DNA of 64,000 nt, taken from contig JAFOMG010000019.1 in NCBI GenBank assembly GCA_017418975.1, positions 62,001-126,000 of the forward strand, read 5' to 3'. This document shows, one piece after another, positions 37,185 to 46,108 of the stretch (its first letter is position 1; each line of letters opens with the position of its first letter). The position numbers and the translations under genes are program-made. Under the pieces are notes generated by a model that searched no databases, had not been told where the DNA came from, and was given only the letters and a program-made list of their open reading frames with translations. The stretch comes from Sphingomonas sp. (GTDB lineage: Bacteria; Pseudomonadota; Alphaproteobacteria; Sphingomonadales; Sphingomonadaceae).

Positions 37185-39013
37185 CCCTGGGGCTGGCCCT
37201 TGTTCTGCTGGTCGAGCCACTTCTTCAGCGGCGCGAAATATTCCGCCATCGCCTTGCCCGAGATCTCGCGCGTGCCGGTGAATTCCTGCAACGCGTCGGG
37301 CCAGGGCTTGGAGGCGCCCATCTGGAGCATCCGGTCGAGCTTCGCGCCCACTTCCTTGTTGCCGTAGAAGGAGCAGCGATGCAGCGGCCCCTTCCAGCCG
37401 GCCTGGTCGCATGCCGCCTTGTAGAACTGGAACTGGAGCACCCGCGCCAGGAAATAGCGGGTATAGGGCGTGGTCGCCGGGATATGGAACTTGGCGCCCG
37501 GATCGAACCTGGTCTCGTCGCGCGCCACCGGCGGGACGATGCCCTGATATTGCAGGCGCAGCTTGTCCCAGCCGGCCTGATAGCCGTTCGTCGGGATCTG
37601 GCCGGAGAACACGCCCCAGCGCCATTTGTCGACGAGCAGGCCGAAGGGCAGGAACGCCACCTTGTCCATCGCCTGGCGGAGCAGCAGGCCGATATCCTTG
37701 TCGGCGCTCGGCACCTGGCTCTTGTCGAGCAAGCCGATCTGGACGAGGTAATCGGGGGTGATCGACAGCGCGATGAAGTCGCCGATCGCCTCGTGGAAGC
37801 CGTCGTTCGCGCCGTCCAGATACAGCGCCGACTGCTTGTTGTAGGCGCGCTGATAATAATTGTGGCCGAGCTCGTGATGGATGGTCACGAAGTCGTCGGC
37901 ATTGACCTTGATGCACATCTTGATGCGCAGATCATCGACATTGTCGATGTCCCAGGCCGAAGCGTGGCACACTACTTCGCGATCCGCCGGCTTCACGAAC
38001 TGCGAGCGTTCCCAGAAGCTTGCGGGCAATTCCTTGAAACCGAGCGAAGAGTAGAAGCCCTCGCCCGCCTTCACCATCTTGTGCGAGTCATAGCCCTTGG
38101 CCTTGAGCAGCTCGCCCACGTCATAGCCGACGCTGCCCGATCCCGGCGGCGCGACGATGTCGTAGATATTGCCCCATTCCTGCGCCCACATGTTGCCGAG
38201 CAGATCGGCGCGGATCGGGCCCTTGCCGGCCTGGACCGCGTCGCCGTACTTCTGATTGAGCTTGTGGCGCACATAAGTGTGCAGCGCGACGTAGAGCGGC
38301 TTGAGATCGTTCCAGATCTTGTCGGTCATCGCCGCGAAGGCTTCCGGATCCATGTCATAGCCCGAGCGCCACATCGCGCCGACATCGGCATAGCCCAGGC
38401 CCTTGGCGCCTTCGTTGGCGATGCCGACCAGCTTGGCATAGTCGGGCCGCATCGGCGCGCCGACATTGTCGTTCCAGCTGACCCACATCTCCTTCAGCCT
38501 GGCGGGATCGCGCTCCTCGCCCATCGCGGCCTCGATGTCGGAGCCGTTGATCGGCTTGCCGTTCAGCATGCCCTTGCCGGCACCATACATGCCGGTGATC
38601 TTGGCCGAGAGCGCCGCCAGCTCGTCCGCCGCGCCGGCGCGCACCGGGGCGGGCAGCACGATCTTGTTGCGGAGCATGCCGAGCTTGCGGCTGGTGTCAT
38701 AGTCGAGCCCGGCGACATTGGCGAACTTCGCCGCGCCCAGCGCCAGATCGACCTGGAGCTTGGTGAGCGCCGCGCCTTCGCGGGCGGTCAGCGTCTCGGT
38801 ATCGGGCGTGATATAGGTCTCATAGACCCATTCGGCGCGCGAGGCGACGACACCCTGGGCGAAGAGCTTGGCCTCGGCATCGGCGACGAAGGCCTTGGCG
38901 TCGGCGGCGGTGGGCGCGGCCTGGGCGGTTTCGCCGTCACGGTCGCGGGCGCCGAGCGGCGCGGCGGCGAGCAGCGAGGCGAGCGCGAGCATCGAGATGC
39001 CGGTGCGGATCAT
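37178..39013 (-). CDS. M2-family peptidyl-dipeptidase (ACE-like metallopeptidase)
   Basis: A 611-residue exported zinc peptidase with a signal peptide (cleavage near LAAAPLGA). The zinc motif is HHELGH, with the downstream ligand Glu in HEAIGDFIAL, exactly as in angiotensin-converting-enzyme relatives. The family removes C-terminal dipeptides. It matches the usual bacterial single-domain length. The protein probably works in the periplasm on imported peptides. It heads a three-gene strand run with an unknown exported protein and a SIMPL protein. Confidence 0.95.
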   Translation of the reverse strand: MIRTGISMLALASLLAAAPLGARDRDGETAQAAPTAADAKAFVADAEAKLFAQGVVASRAEWVYETYITPDTETLTAREGAALTKLQVDLALGAAKFANVAGLDYDTSRKLGMLRNKIVLPAPVRAGAADELAALSAKITGMYGAGKGMLNGKPINGSDIEAAMGEERDPARLKEMWVSWNDNVGAPMRPDYAKLVGIANEGAKGLGYADVGAMWRSGYDMDPEAFAAMTDKIWNDLKPLYVALHTYVRHKLNQKYGDAVQAGKGPIRADLLGNMWAQEWGNIYDIVAPPGSGSVGYDVGELLKAKGYDSHKMVKAGEGFYSSLGFKELPASFWERSQFVKPADREVVCHASAWDIDNVDDLRIKMCIKVNADDFVTIHHELGHNYYQRAYNKQSALYLDGANDGFHEAIGDFIALSITPDYLVQIGLLDKSQVPSADKDIGLLLRQAMDKVAFLPFGLLVDKWRWGVFSGQIPTNGYQAGWDKLRLQYQGIVPPVARDETRFDPGAKFHIPATTPYTRYFLARVLQFQFYKAACDQAGWKGPLHRCSFYGNKEVGAKLDRMLQMGASKPWPDALQEFTGTREISGKAMAEYFAPLKKWLDQQNKGQPQGW

Positions 39014-39074
39014 GTACGGAATTCCCCTCGGATTTTCTGGATGGCGGGGACGATGCGCGCGCCCCGCCAGCCGG

Positions 39075-39839
39075 TCAAGCCGCGAAGAAGTCGGCGATCG
39101 CGCGCCCCAGCTCGGGCCGGGTGACGGCGCTCATATGGTTGCCGGGAATCTCCACGAAGGTGGCGTGCGGCAGCATGTCCGCCAGTTCGTGCGCCGAGCC
39201 GTTGTGATCGTCCTCGGCCCCGGCGACGACCAGCGTCTCTTCGGTGAGCCGCGCCAGATGCTCCTCCTGCGTATCGACAAAGGTGTCGAGGATCGGCAGC
39301 AGCGCGGCGGGATCGGCCTTGGTGGTCTTGAGAAAGGCTTCGGTCAGCCACTCGCTCGAGCCGCGCTCGAAGCTGCCGAGATGGGTGAGCACACGGCGGA
39401 AATAGGTGCCGGTGCGCGCGGCGGCGACGATGCCCGCCAGCCCCATGCCGGCCAGCATCACCTTGCGCGGCGCGGCGCCGCCATCCACGATCATCCGCAC
39501 CGTGGTGCGCGCGCCGAGCGAATAGCCGCCCAGGTCGTAATCGGCGAGGCCGAGATGCGCGACCAGCGCCAGCGCGTCGCGCATCGTCACATCGGGCGGA
39601 TAGCTGGCCGCGTCGTGCGGCGCCGCGCTCTGACCATGGCCGCGCAGATCCGGCATGATCACCCGAAAGCCCTTCTCCGCCAGCTTCGCGGCATGGCCGT
39701 ACTTGATCCAGTTGACTTCCGCCGTGGAGGCATAGCCGTGGATCAGCATCGCATCCCGGCCCTGCCCCATCTCGGTCCAGGCGAGCTCGACGCCGTCGAA
39801 GCTGCGGAAGCGATGCGTTTCAGTCGGGAAGTTTGCCAA
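39075..39839 (-). CDS. Alpha/beta hydrolase
   Basis: A 254-residue hydrolase. The oxyanion segment is LIHGYAS, the nucleophile elbow is GGYSLGA (Ser about residue 107), the acid is near AGAEDDHN, and the catalytic His is in IPGNHMSAV. No signal peptide is seen, so it acts in the cytoplasm. Substrate unknown. Its start lies 20 bp inside the end of the GFA-protein gene, so both are in one operon. Confidence 0.9.
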   Translation of the reverse strand: MANFPTETHRFRSFDGVELAWTEMGQGRDAMLIHGYASTAEVNWIKYGHAAKLAEKGFRVIMPDLRGHGQSAAPHDAASYPPDVTMRDALALVAHLGLADYDLGGYSLGARTTVRMIVDGGAAPRKVMLAGMGLAGIVAAARTGTYFRRVLTHLGSFERGSSEWLTEAFLKTTKADPAALLPILDTFVDTQEEHLARLTEETLVVAGAEDDHNGSAHELADMLPHATFVEIPGNHMSAVTRPELGRAIADFFAA

Positions 39840-40263
39840 CGGAGTCCATCCAGCGCTTGACGAGTTGGGGATTGTCGTCGGTCCGGTATCGAGTGAGGCC
39901 GGTCGTGTCGAGCCACTGTTCGTGCATGCTCTCCACGCCGAAATGATGGACCGGGCGGAAACGGTGCGGTTCGTCGAAGCTGCCCACCGTCAGGTCCATG
40001 TTCGCGCTGTCCGGGAACTCGAAGCTGAGCGGCGTGCCGCACGCGCCGCAAAAGCCGCGGACGGCGATCGGGGACGAGGCGTAGCGATCGGGCTCGCCTT
40101 CCCAGCGCACATCGGCCTTTTTCAGGTTCTTGAACGCGATCGAGACGCCGCCCGTGGCCCGCTGGCACATGCGGCAATGGCAGAGATAGGCATCGTCGTC
40201 CGCCACCCGCGCCACATAGCGCACCCGTCCGCACTGGCATCCGCCGGTCATTTCCTCCGCCAT
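39820..40263 (-). CDS. GFA-family zinc-binding protein
   Basis: A 147-residue member of the glutathione-dependent formaldehyde-activating (GFA, CENP-V) family. Zinc cysteines are in GGCQCGRVRY, CHCRMCQ and GFCGACGTPL. Most family members have no proven enzyme activity, and a role in formaldehyde metabolism should not be assumed. GGAGGG 7 nt upstream supports the ATG at 40263. It diverges from the marR gene. Confidence 0.9.
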   Translation of the reverse strand: MAEEMTGGCQCGRVRYVARVADDDAYLCHCRMCQRATGGVSIAFKNLKKADVRWEGEPDRYASSPIAVRGFCGACGTPLSFEFPDSANMDLTVGSFDEPHRFRPVHHFGVESMHEQWLDTTGLTRYRTDDNPQLVKRWMDSVGKLPD

Positions 40264-40287
40264 GGTTCGCCCTCCTGTTTCGCGCGT

Positions 40288-40348
40288 TGCAATTGGTGCG
40301 TCGCACAATGCAATCAAGTTGCCGATTGAAATCTATAAGTATGCTTAT
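40288..40348. promoter_or_regulatory. Probable MarR operators in the divergent GFA/marR gap
   Basis: Two imperfect palindromes lie between the start codons. ATAAG-TATG-CTTAT at 40335-40348 sits 12 bp before the marR start. A second one, TTGCAATTGGTGCG paired with CGCACAATGCAA, lies at about 40288-40313. MarR proteins usually repress their own operon through such sites. Confidence 0.5.
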
Positions 40349-40360
40349 TATGTGCCGCGT

Positions 40361-40807
40361 ATGACCGAGAGTCTGGGCTTCCTTCTTAGCGATGTCTCGC
40401 GCCTGCTGCGCCGCCGTTTCGACGAGCGGGCGCGCACCAGCGGCGCGAGCGTGGCGCAGTGGCGCGTGCTCAAGATCCTGGCGCGCAGCCCCGGCCTCAA
40501 CCAGGGCCAGCTGGCCGAGGCGCTCGAGGTGGAGCCGATCACCGCGTGCCGGATGATCGACCGGCTGGAGGAAGCCGGCTTTGTCGAGCGCCGCCGCGAT
40601 CCCGCCGATCGCCGCGCCTGGCGCATCCACCTGACCGACAAGGCCGCGCCGGTGCTCGACGAGCTCCATGTGCTCGCGGCCGATCTGATCGAAGAGACGC
40701 TTCAGGGGTTCAGCACCCGGCAGCGCGAGGAACTGATCGCGGCGCTCGAAGGGCTCCGCGCCAACCTTACCACCGTTCAAGAGGGCAACGAGGCCGCACA
40801 TGGCTGA
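40361..40807 (+). CDS. MarR-family transcriptional regulator of the efflux operon
   Basis: A 148-residue winged-helix repressor. The DNA-binding region runs VAQWRVLKILARSPGLNQGQ to the wing RRRDPADRRAWRIHLT, both hallmarks of MarR. It is the first gene of a marR-emrA-emrB operon and overlaps emrA by 8 bp. MarR repressors of this arrangement release DNA when phenolic or drug-like compounds bind. The ATG at 40361 follows the palindrome; longer frames would run through the operator. Confidence 0.92.
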   Translation: MTESLGFLLSDVSRLLRRRFDERARTSGASVAQWRVLKILARSPGLNQGQLAEALEVEPITACRMIDRLEEAGFVERRRDPADRRAWRIHLTDKAAPVLDELHVLAADLIEETLQGFSTRQREELIAALEGLRANLTTVQEGNEAAHG

Positions 40808-41903
40808 CGCAGATCCGAAGATCGAAAAGTCCGAAGAGACCAAGATCACCATCCCGACCGAAGGCACGACCGTGCCCGAAGCGCCCGTGGCCAAGCCCAG
40901 GCGCAGCCTGCTGCGCCCGCTGCTGATGTTCGGCGTGCCGGCGATCCTGCTCGCGGTCATGGGCTATTTCTATTTCACCGGCGGCAACAGCGTCTCCACC
41001 GACAATGCCTATGTCCAGCAGGACAAGAGCTCGGTCTCGACCGACGTGGCCGGCCGCATCGTCGAAGTGGGCGTGAAGGAGAACCAGACGGTCAAGGCCG
41101 GCGACCTGCTCTTCCGCATCGATCCCGCGCCCTATCGGATCGCCGTGTCGCAGGCCCAGGCCGCGATCGCCGCGGCACAGGTGCAGCTCAACACCGACCA
41201 GGTGAGCTACCAGGGCAAGGGCGCCGACATCCAGGCCGCGCACGACGCGATCCAGAACGCCCAGGAGAATTACGACCGCCAGAACGCGCTGATGAAGCAG
41301 GGCTTCACCACCCGCGCCAATTTCCAGGCGGCCCAGCATGCGCTGGAGCAGGCTCGCGCCCAGCTGCAAAATGCCCAGGCGAGCGCCGCCGAGGCGCGCG
41401 CCAAGATCGCCACCGGTGCGGCGGTGCCCGGCGAGAACCCGGCGATCGCCGCCGCCCGCGTCCAGCTCGCCAAGGCGCTGCTCGACCTGCAGCGGACCGA
41501 GGTGCGCGCGCCGGTGAGCGGCATCGTCAGCCAGACGCAGAGCCTGCAGGTGGGCCAGCAGATGATCACCGGCCTCGCCGCCGTGACGATCGTCTCGGAC
41601 CGGCCCGCCTGGGTCGCCGCGAACTTCAAGGAGACCGATCTCAACAAGATGCGGGTCGGCCAGTGCGCGGTCGTCAGCCTCGATGCCTATCCGGGCCTGA
41701 AGCTGAAGGGCCATGTGGAATCGCTCGGCGCCGGCACCGGTTCGGAATTCTCGGTACTCCCGGCCCAGAACGCCAATGGCAATTGGGTGAAGGTCACCCA
41801 GCGCGTGCCGGTGCGCATCGCGATCGACGACAAGAGCCCGCGCGCGCTGATCGCCGGCCTCTCCGCCGATGTGAAGGTGGTGTTCAAGGGCGCGTGCAAC
41901 TGA
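40800..41903 (+). CDS. emrA: HlyD/EmrA-type membrane fusion protein
   Basis: A 367-residue periplasmic adaptor. An N-terminal cytoplasmic tail (1-36) precedes one membrane helix (about 38-60) and NSVSTDNAYVQQDKSSVST, the EmrA signature. A coiled-coil hairpin lies at about 110-210 and the lipoyl/beta-barrel part follows (VRAPVSGIVSQTQSLQVGQQ). It links the inner-membrane pump EmrB to an outer-membrane channel, which is not encoded here. Confidence 0.93.
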   Translation: MADADPKIEKSEETKITIPTEGTTVPEAPVAKPRRSLLRPLLMFGVPAILLAVMGYFYFTGGNSVSTDNAYVQQDKSSVSTDVAGRIVEVGVKENQTVKAGDLLFRIDPAPYRIAVSQAQAAIAAAQVQLNTDQVSYQGKGADIQAAHDAIQNAQENYDRQNALMKQGFTTRANFQAAQHALEQARAQLQNAQASAAEARAKIATGAAVPGENPAIAAARVQLAKALLDLQRTEVRAPVSGIVSQTQSLQVGQQMITGLAAVTIVSDRPAWVAANFKETDLNKMRVGQCAVVSLDAYPGLKLKGHVESLGAGTGSEFSVLPAQNANGNWVKVTQRVPVRIAIDDKSPRALIAGLSADVKVVFKGACN

Positions 41904-41904
41904 A

Positions 41905-43524
41905 ATGGCGACGGCAGCCCCCGGCCGCGCCACCAGGGCGGGTGAGGCGTCTCCCCCCACGCCTCCCCGCCCGCAAGCCGCCCCTCCGGGCGGCGGCGGG
42001 GCCGCCCTCCCCGTAAAGTATAAGGGCCTGCTCACGCTCGGCGTCATGATGGCGACGATCATGCAGATTCTCGACACGACGATCGCCAACGTCGCCATCC
42101 CGCACATGCAGGCGTCGCTCGGCGCCACCCGCGACACGATCAACTGGGTGCTGACGAGCTATATCGTCGCCTCGGCCATCGCGATCCCGATCACCGGCTG
42201 GCTCTCGGACCGGATCGGCTCGCGCAACCTGTTCCTGATCGCCACCGTCGGCTTCGTCATCGCCTCCGCCATGTGCGGCGCGGCGCAGACGCTGGAGGAG
42301 ATGGTCGCCTTCCGCATCCTCCAGGGCATCACGGCGGCGTTCCTCAACCCCTTGAGCCAGACGGTGATGCTCGACATCAACGCGCCCAAGGACCAGCCCA
42401 AGGCGATGTCGATCTGGGGCATGGGCATCATGGTCGGCCCGATCATGGGCCCGCTGATCGGCGGCTATCTGACCGATAATTTCGACTGGCGCTGGGTGTT
42501 CTACGTGAACCTGCCCGTCGGCGTGGTGTGCTTCGCCATCCTGTGGTGGCTGCTGCCCTCGCGCCCGATCCGCAAGCGTTCCTTCGACATCTTCGGCTTC
42601 ACGCTGCTCTCGCTGGGCATCGCCTCGCTCCAGCTGATGCTCGATCGCGGGCAGGACCAGGACTGGTTCTCCTCGACCGAGATCTGGATCGAGATGCTCG
42701 TCGCGGTGATCGCGCTGTGGATGTTCGCCGTCCACCTCTTCACCGCGAAGAACCCGATGTTCGAGCGCGAGCTGTGGAAGCATCGCAACCTGGTGACCGG
42801 CATCTTCTTCATGCTGGTGATCGGCCTGGTGATGATGGCGACGATGGCGCTGCTGCCGCCGATGCTGCAGAATCTCTACGGCTATTCGGTGTTCCAGACC
42901 GGCATGCTGCTGATGCCGCGCGGCTTCGGCGTGGTGATCACCATGTTCGTCGGCGCGCAGCTGATCCAGCGCGGCTGGCTCGATCCCCGCTGGTCGGTGG
43001 GCATCGGCCTCGCCATCGCCGCCGTCTCGCTATGGGAGATGTCGGGCTGGACGCTCGAGATGGGCAGCACGCCCTTCATCGTCTCGGGCTTCGTCCAGGG
43101 CCTGGGCCTGGGCCTGGTGTTCATGCCGCTGAACGGCCTCGCCTTTGCCGGACTGCCCCCGCATTTCCGCACCGAGGGATCGAGCCTGCTCAACCTGACC
43201 CGCAACATCGGCGCGTCGGTGGGCATCTCGGCGGTGAGCGCGATCCTCGCCCAGAACATCCAGCGCAGCCACCAATATCTGGGCGAGCACGTCACCGCGA
43301 CGACGATGAACGGCCTGGGTTCGCTGGTGCAGGGCATGGGCCAGCAGGGCGCGATGATCACCGGGCTGGTCGACGCCGAAGTGAACCGGCAGGCGGCGAT
43401 GATCGCCTATCTCAACGATTTCTGGCTGATGGCGATCGTCACCGCGGTCAGCGTGCCGCTGGTGGTGCTGCTCCAGAAGCCGGGCGGGAAAGTGGAGAAC
43501 GATCCGGCCGCGGCGGGGCACTAG
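41905..43524 (+). CDS. emrB: DHA2-family multidrug efflux transporter EmrB
   Basis: A 539-residue major-facilitator pump with about 14 membrane helices. Motifs include ILDTTIANVAIPHMQ in helix 1, GWLSDRIGSRNLFLI (motif A) and RILQGITAAFLNPLSQ. A Pro/Gly-rich cytoplasmic tail of about 36 residues precedes the first helix. It starts 1 bp after the emrA stop. Substrates are unknown; family members export hydrophobic drugs. Its last 77 bp are overlapped by the opposite DUF418 gene. Confidence 0.94.
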   Translation: MATAAPGRATRAGEASPPTPPRPQAAPPGGGGAALPVKYKGLLTLGVMMATIMQILDTTIANVAIPHMQASLGATRDTINWVLTSYIVASAIAIPITGWLSDRIGSRNLFLIATVGFVIASAMCGAAQTLEEMVAFRILQGITAAFLNPLSQTVMLDINAPKDQPKAMSIWGMGIMVGPIMGPLIGGYLTDNFDWRWVFYVNLPVGVVCFAILWWLLPSRPIRKRSFDIFGFTLLSLGIASLQLMLDRGQDQDWFSSTEIWIEMLVAVIALWMFAVHLFTAKNPMFERELWKHRNLVTGIFFMLVIGLVMMATMALLPPMLQNLYGYSVFQTGMLLMPRGFGVVITMFVGAQLIQRGWLDPRWSVGIGLAIAAVSLWEMSGWTLEMGSTPFIVSGFVQGLGLGLVFMPLNGLAFAGLPPHFRTEGSSLLNLTRNIGASVGISAVSAILAQNIQRSHQYLGEHVTATTMNGLGSLVQGMGQQGAMITGLVDAEVNRQAAMIAYLNDFWLMAIVTAVSVPLVVLLQKPGGKVENDPAAAGH

Positions 43525-44848
43525 GCTCCGTCCGCACCATCGGCTGCCACTGCACATAGGCAAGGCTGCGCCAGGCCCATTCGAGCGGGCCGCTGACGAA
43601 ATGGCGCATCCACAGATTGGCGAAGGCGACCAGCAAGACGATCCCGGTCGTGGAAATCGCCGCCATCTGCGCCCAGCCGAACCTGCCCCACAGATCGAAG
43701 CCCCAGGGCGCGAACAGGATGTACATGCCCACGATCTGCTGGAGGAAATAGAGCGAGAAGGCCATGCGGCCAGGCGCCTTGAACACGCCCAGCACGGTGC
43801 TCCCCAACCGGCTCTTCACCAGCAGGTTGACCAGCGCGAGATGGCCGAGCCCGATCGCGATGCGCGCGAACTCGCCGGTGACCCACAGGCTTCGCGGGCC
43901 GGGCGCGAAGCTCAGCGTCTCGGCCAGCCCGATCGCGCGGGCGGTGAGCCCGAAGCCATAGCCGGCGACCAGCAGCCACAGATAGAAGCGCGCGCTCCTG
44001 AGCCCCTGGATCACGCCCCATTTCCACAGCGCGACGCCGATCAGCATCGTGCAGAACGCCTCGAACACGTCCCAGAGCAGCCATTCGTCGGCGAGATAGC
44101 TCCAATAATGCCAGGCATTCTTCGCATAGGGCAGCCAGCCGCCCTGATGCGCCTGGCGCTCGCGGGCGACCGCGGCGGGATCGGGCGCGTGCACGGCCAG
44201 CCGGCGCCACTCGGCGCGCGCGGCGGCATCGGCGGCCGCCGGTGCCTCCCCCGCCCGCGCCCTGGCTTCGGCCGCCTCGACCCGCTGGGACAGCTCCGTG
44301 CGCGCGACATATTCCCGCGCGCCATATTCGGGGATGCCGAGCCCGGTGAGCACGGCCCAGCCCAGCCCCAACGCGACCAATGTCTTCGGCCCCAAAGTGC
44401 GGAACGGGAACAGGAACAGCGCCGCGAGCGCATAGATGTGCAGGATGTCGCCGGGCCAGAGCAGCACGAACACGTCGAACAGGCCGAAGGCGAGCAGCCA
44501 CAGGTTGCGCCGGTAATAGAGATCGGCGACCGCCACCGGCCCATCGGGCGTCATCGCCTTGCGGGCCAGCACCATCATGCCGGCGCCGAACAGGAATTCG
44601 AGCAGGCAGCGCTGCGTGCCCGCGAAGAACAGGTTCACCGCCACCCAGGCATCGCGGTCCGCCGGCGTCCAGCCGATCAGCCGGACATCGGCCGAGAAGG
44701 TCCAGACGCTCGCCGCCATATAGGGCACGTTGATGTAGAAGATGCCGAGGATCGCCAGCCCGCGCAGCATGTCGAGCACGTCGATGCGCGCCTTGCCGCG
44801 CACGGGCGCCAATCCGGCATTGCTCGTTTCGACCACCGCGCGACCCAC
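43448..44848 (-). CDS. DUF418-domain membrane protein
   Basis: A 466-residue polytopic membrane protein. It begins with IDVLDMLRGLAILGIFYINV, typical of acyltransferase-like/DUF418 proteins, and the DUF418 domain covers the second half (LYFLQQIVGMYILFAPWGFD, then FANLWMRHFVSGPLEWAWRS). A charged loop of about 70 residues lies near 190-260. Function unknown; a role in envelope transport or modification is guessed for the family. The C-terminal tail after QWQPM, about 27 Pro/Ala/Arg-rich residues, is encoded inside the opposite end of emrB and looks like an extension past the normal stop. Confidence 0.88.
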   Translation of the reverse strand: MGRAVVETSNAGLAPVRGKARIDVLDMLRGLAILGIFYINVPYMAASVWTFSADVRLIGWTPADRDAWVAVNLFFAGTQRCLLEFLFGAGMMVLARKAMTPDGPVAVADLYYRRNLWLLAFGLFDVFVLLWPGDILHIYALAALFLFPFRTLGPKTLVALGLGWAVLTGLGIPEYGAREYVARTELSQRVEAAEARARAGEAPAAADAAARAEWRRLAVHAPDPAAVARERQAHQGGWLPYAKNAWHYWSYLADEWLLWDVFEAFCTMLIGVALWKWGVIQGLRSARFYLWLLVAGYGFGLTARAIGLAETLSFAPGPRSLWVTGEFARIAIGLGHLALVNLLVKSRLGSTVLGVFKAPGRMAFSLYFLQQIVGMYILFAPWGFDLWGRFGWAQMAAISTTGIVLLVAFANLWMRHFVSGPLEWAWRSLAYVQWQPMVRTEPSAPPRPDRSPLSRPASGAAPPAAR

Positions 44849-44984
44849 CCGTGAGAAGCCGCCCTTCTAGCGCGGATCGGTCAATTCCCGGTAAAGACGG
44901 TGTTCGCCCTACGGTTTGCGCTTCGCCGCAACGTCTCGCTCAAGGCACCGATCCCGGCTATGATCGGGCGACGGGAAGAGGGGA

Positions 44985-45641
44985 ATGCAGATGCGGATCA
45001 AGATGCTCGCCATGGTTTCCGCCGCGCTCGCGCTGGGCGCCGCCGCCCCGCCGCGCCCCGCCCCCATCGAGCAGCTCGACGTCGCGCTGCACGAGCTCAC
45101 GCCCGGCGGCGCGCAGTTCACTCTGGCCACCATCCCGGCCGAGGAGCGCGGCGTCTTCGCCCGTGCCCGGGTCGATCGCATCGAAGTGGATCCGGACGCG
45201 CTGGCGCTGGTCGATGACCGGCAGAGCGCCCGGGCACTCGCCGCGCTGCTGCTCAGCTATTATGCGATGCCGGATCCGGACCGAGTATCGCACGGGCCGT
45301 CCCGGATCGGCAGCATGGCCGCCGCGGCGGGCATGATCCTGCTGGGCACCCAGGTGATCGATCCGATGGACGACAAGTCCTACAGCCGCGAGGATCGCCA
45401 GCGCAAGATCGGCGGGCTCGGCTGGTTCCCCCCGGCCCGCATCGAGACCGGCGACGGCCCCATTCGCGCCTCGCGCCTGGTGGCGATGCTGAACCAGGCC
45501 GGCGGCTGCTCCGGCCCGCTCGCCGACCTGCTGGCCGATGCCGAGAAGCTGGGCAATCGCGAAGCGGCCAGCCTGGCCCGCCGCGTCCGCAAGGATCTGG
45601 GCCGCTCGATCTACCCGCCAGACTATAGCTGCGACAGCTGA
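44985..45641 (+). CDS. Exported hypothetical protein
   Basis: A 218-residue protein with a signal peptide (MQMRIKMLAMVSAALALGAAAPPRP, cleaved near residue 21). The mature part has HELTPGGAQFTLATIPAEER, a hydrophobic GSMAAAAGMILLGT segment near the middle, and two cysteines at GGCSGP and YSCDS. I do not recognise the family. The pattern (short helical protein, one internal hydrophobic stretch) could fit a periplasmic lipid- or peptidase-like fold, but this is a guess. Convergent with a GFA gene. Confidence 0.65.
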   Translation: MQMRIKMLAMVSAALALGAAAPPRPAPIEQLDVALHELTPGGAQFTLATIPAEERGVFARARVDRIEVDPDALALVDDRQSARALAALLLSYYAMPDPDRVSHGPSRIGSMAAAAGMILLGTQVIDPMDDKSYSREDRQRKIGGLGWFPPARIETGDGPIRASRLVAMLNQAGGCSGPLADLLADAEKLGNREAASLARRVRKDLGRSIYPPDYSCDS

Positions 45642-45669
45642 GGCCGCACCGCGCCCCCTGGTTTGGAAC

Positions 45670-46107
45670 CTAGTCCGGGAACAGCAGCGCCACGAATGCC
45701 TCCATCGGGGCGCTTTCGGGCCATTGCGGCACGTCGTCGGCGATGACGATCCAGGGCTGCTTGCGCTTGGCCCAGATATGCGCGCGCGGGACCAGCGCGT
45801 CGCTGCGATCGAGCGTGCCCGCGCGGAGCATCGCCACCTCCGGCCAGGCACTGTTGCGGTTGTAGATGCGCGTGTGGCACGTGCCGCAGACGAACTGGTG
45901 CGATAGCGATCCGCCGGTGTTGGTGAAGCTGTATTCCACCATCGGCCCCGTGACCGCCAGCGCCTCCGCGCGCACCGGCGCCTGCTGGGTGAAGGCGCTG
46001 CCCGCCCAGCTCTGGCATTTCAGGCAATGACAGCAATAGACGATCGGCAGATCGTCCATCGCCAGCGTGTAGCGGACGGCGCCGCAACGGCAGCCGCCCG
46101 CGATCAC
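45670..46107 (-). CDS. GFA-family zinc-binding protein
   Basis: A 145-residue GFA/CENP-V-fold protein with zinc cysteines in GGCRCGAVRY, YCCHCLKCQ and FVCGTCHTRIY. GTG at 46107 is the start, one base after the asd stop, so it belongs to the asd transcript. It is only distantly similar to the protein at 39820-40263. Family function is not settled. Confidence 0.85.
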   Translation of the reverse strand: MIAGGCRCGAVRYTLAMDDLPIVYCCHCLKCQSWAGSAFTQQAPVRAEALAVTGPMVEYSFTNTGGSLSHQFVCGTCHTRIYNRNSAWPEVAMLRAGTLDRSDALVPRAHIWAKRKQPWIVIADDVPQWPESAPMEAFVALLFPD

Positions 46108-46108
46108 G

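Noticed and set aside
36227..39124. A 965-codon + strand frame opposite the M2 peptidase
   Set aside because: Antisense shadow; Arg/Ala/Gly-rich with no recognisable fold.
39820..40263. Formaldehyde detoxification function for the GFA proteins
   Set aside because: The family name is historical; there is no glutathione-formaldehyde pathway gene nearby, so no function was assigned.
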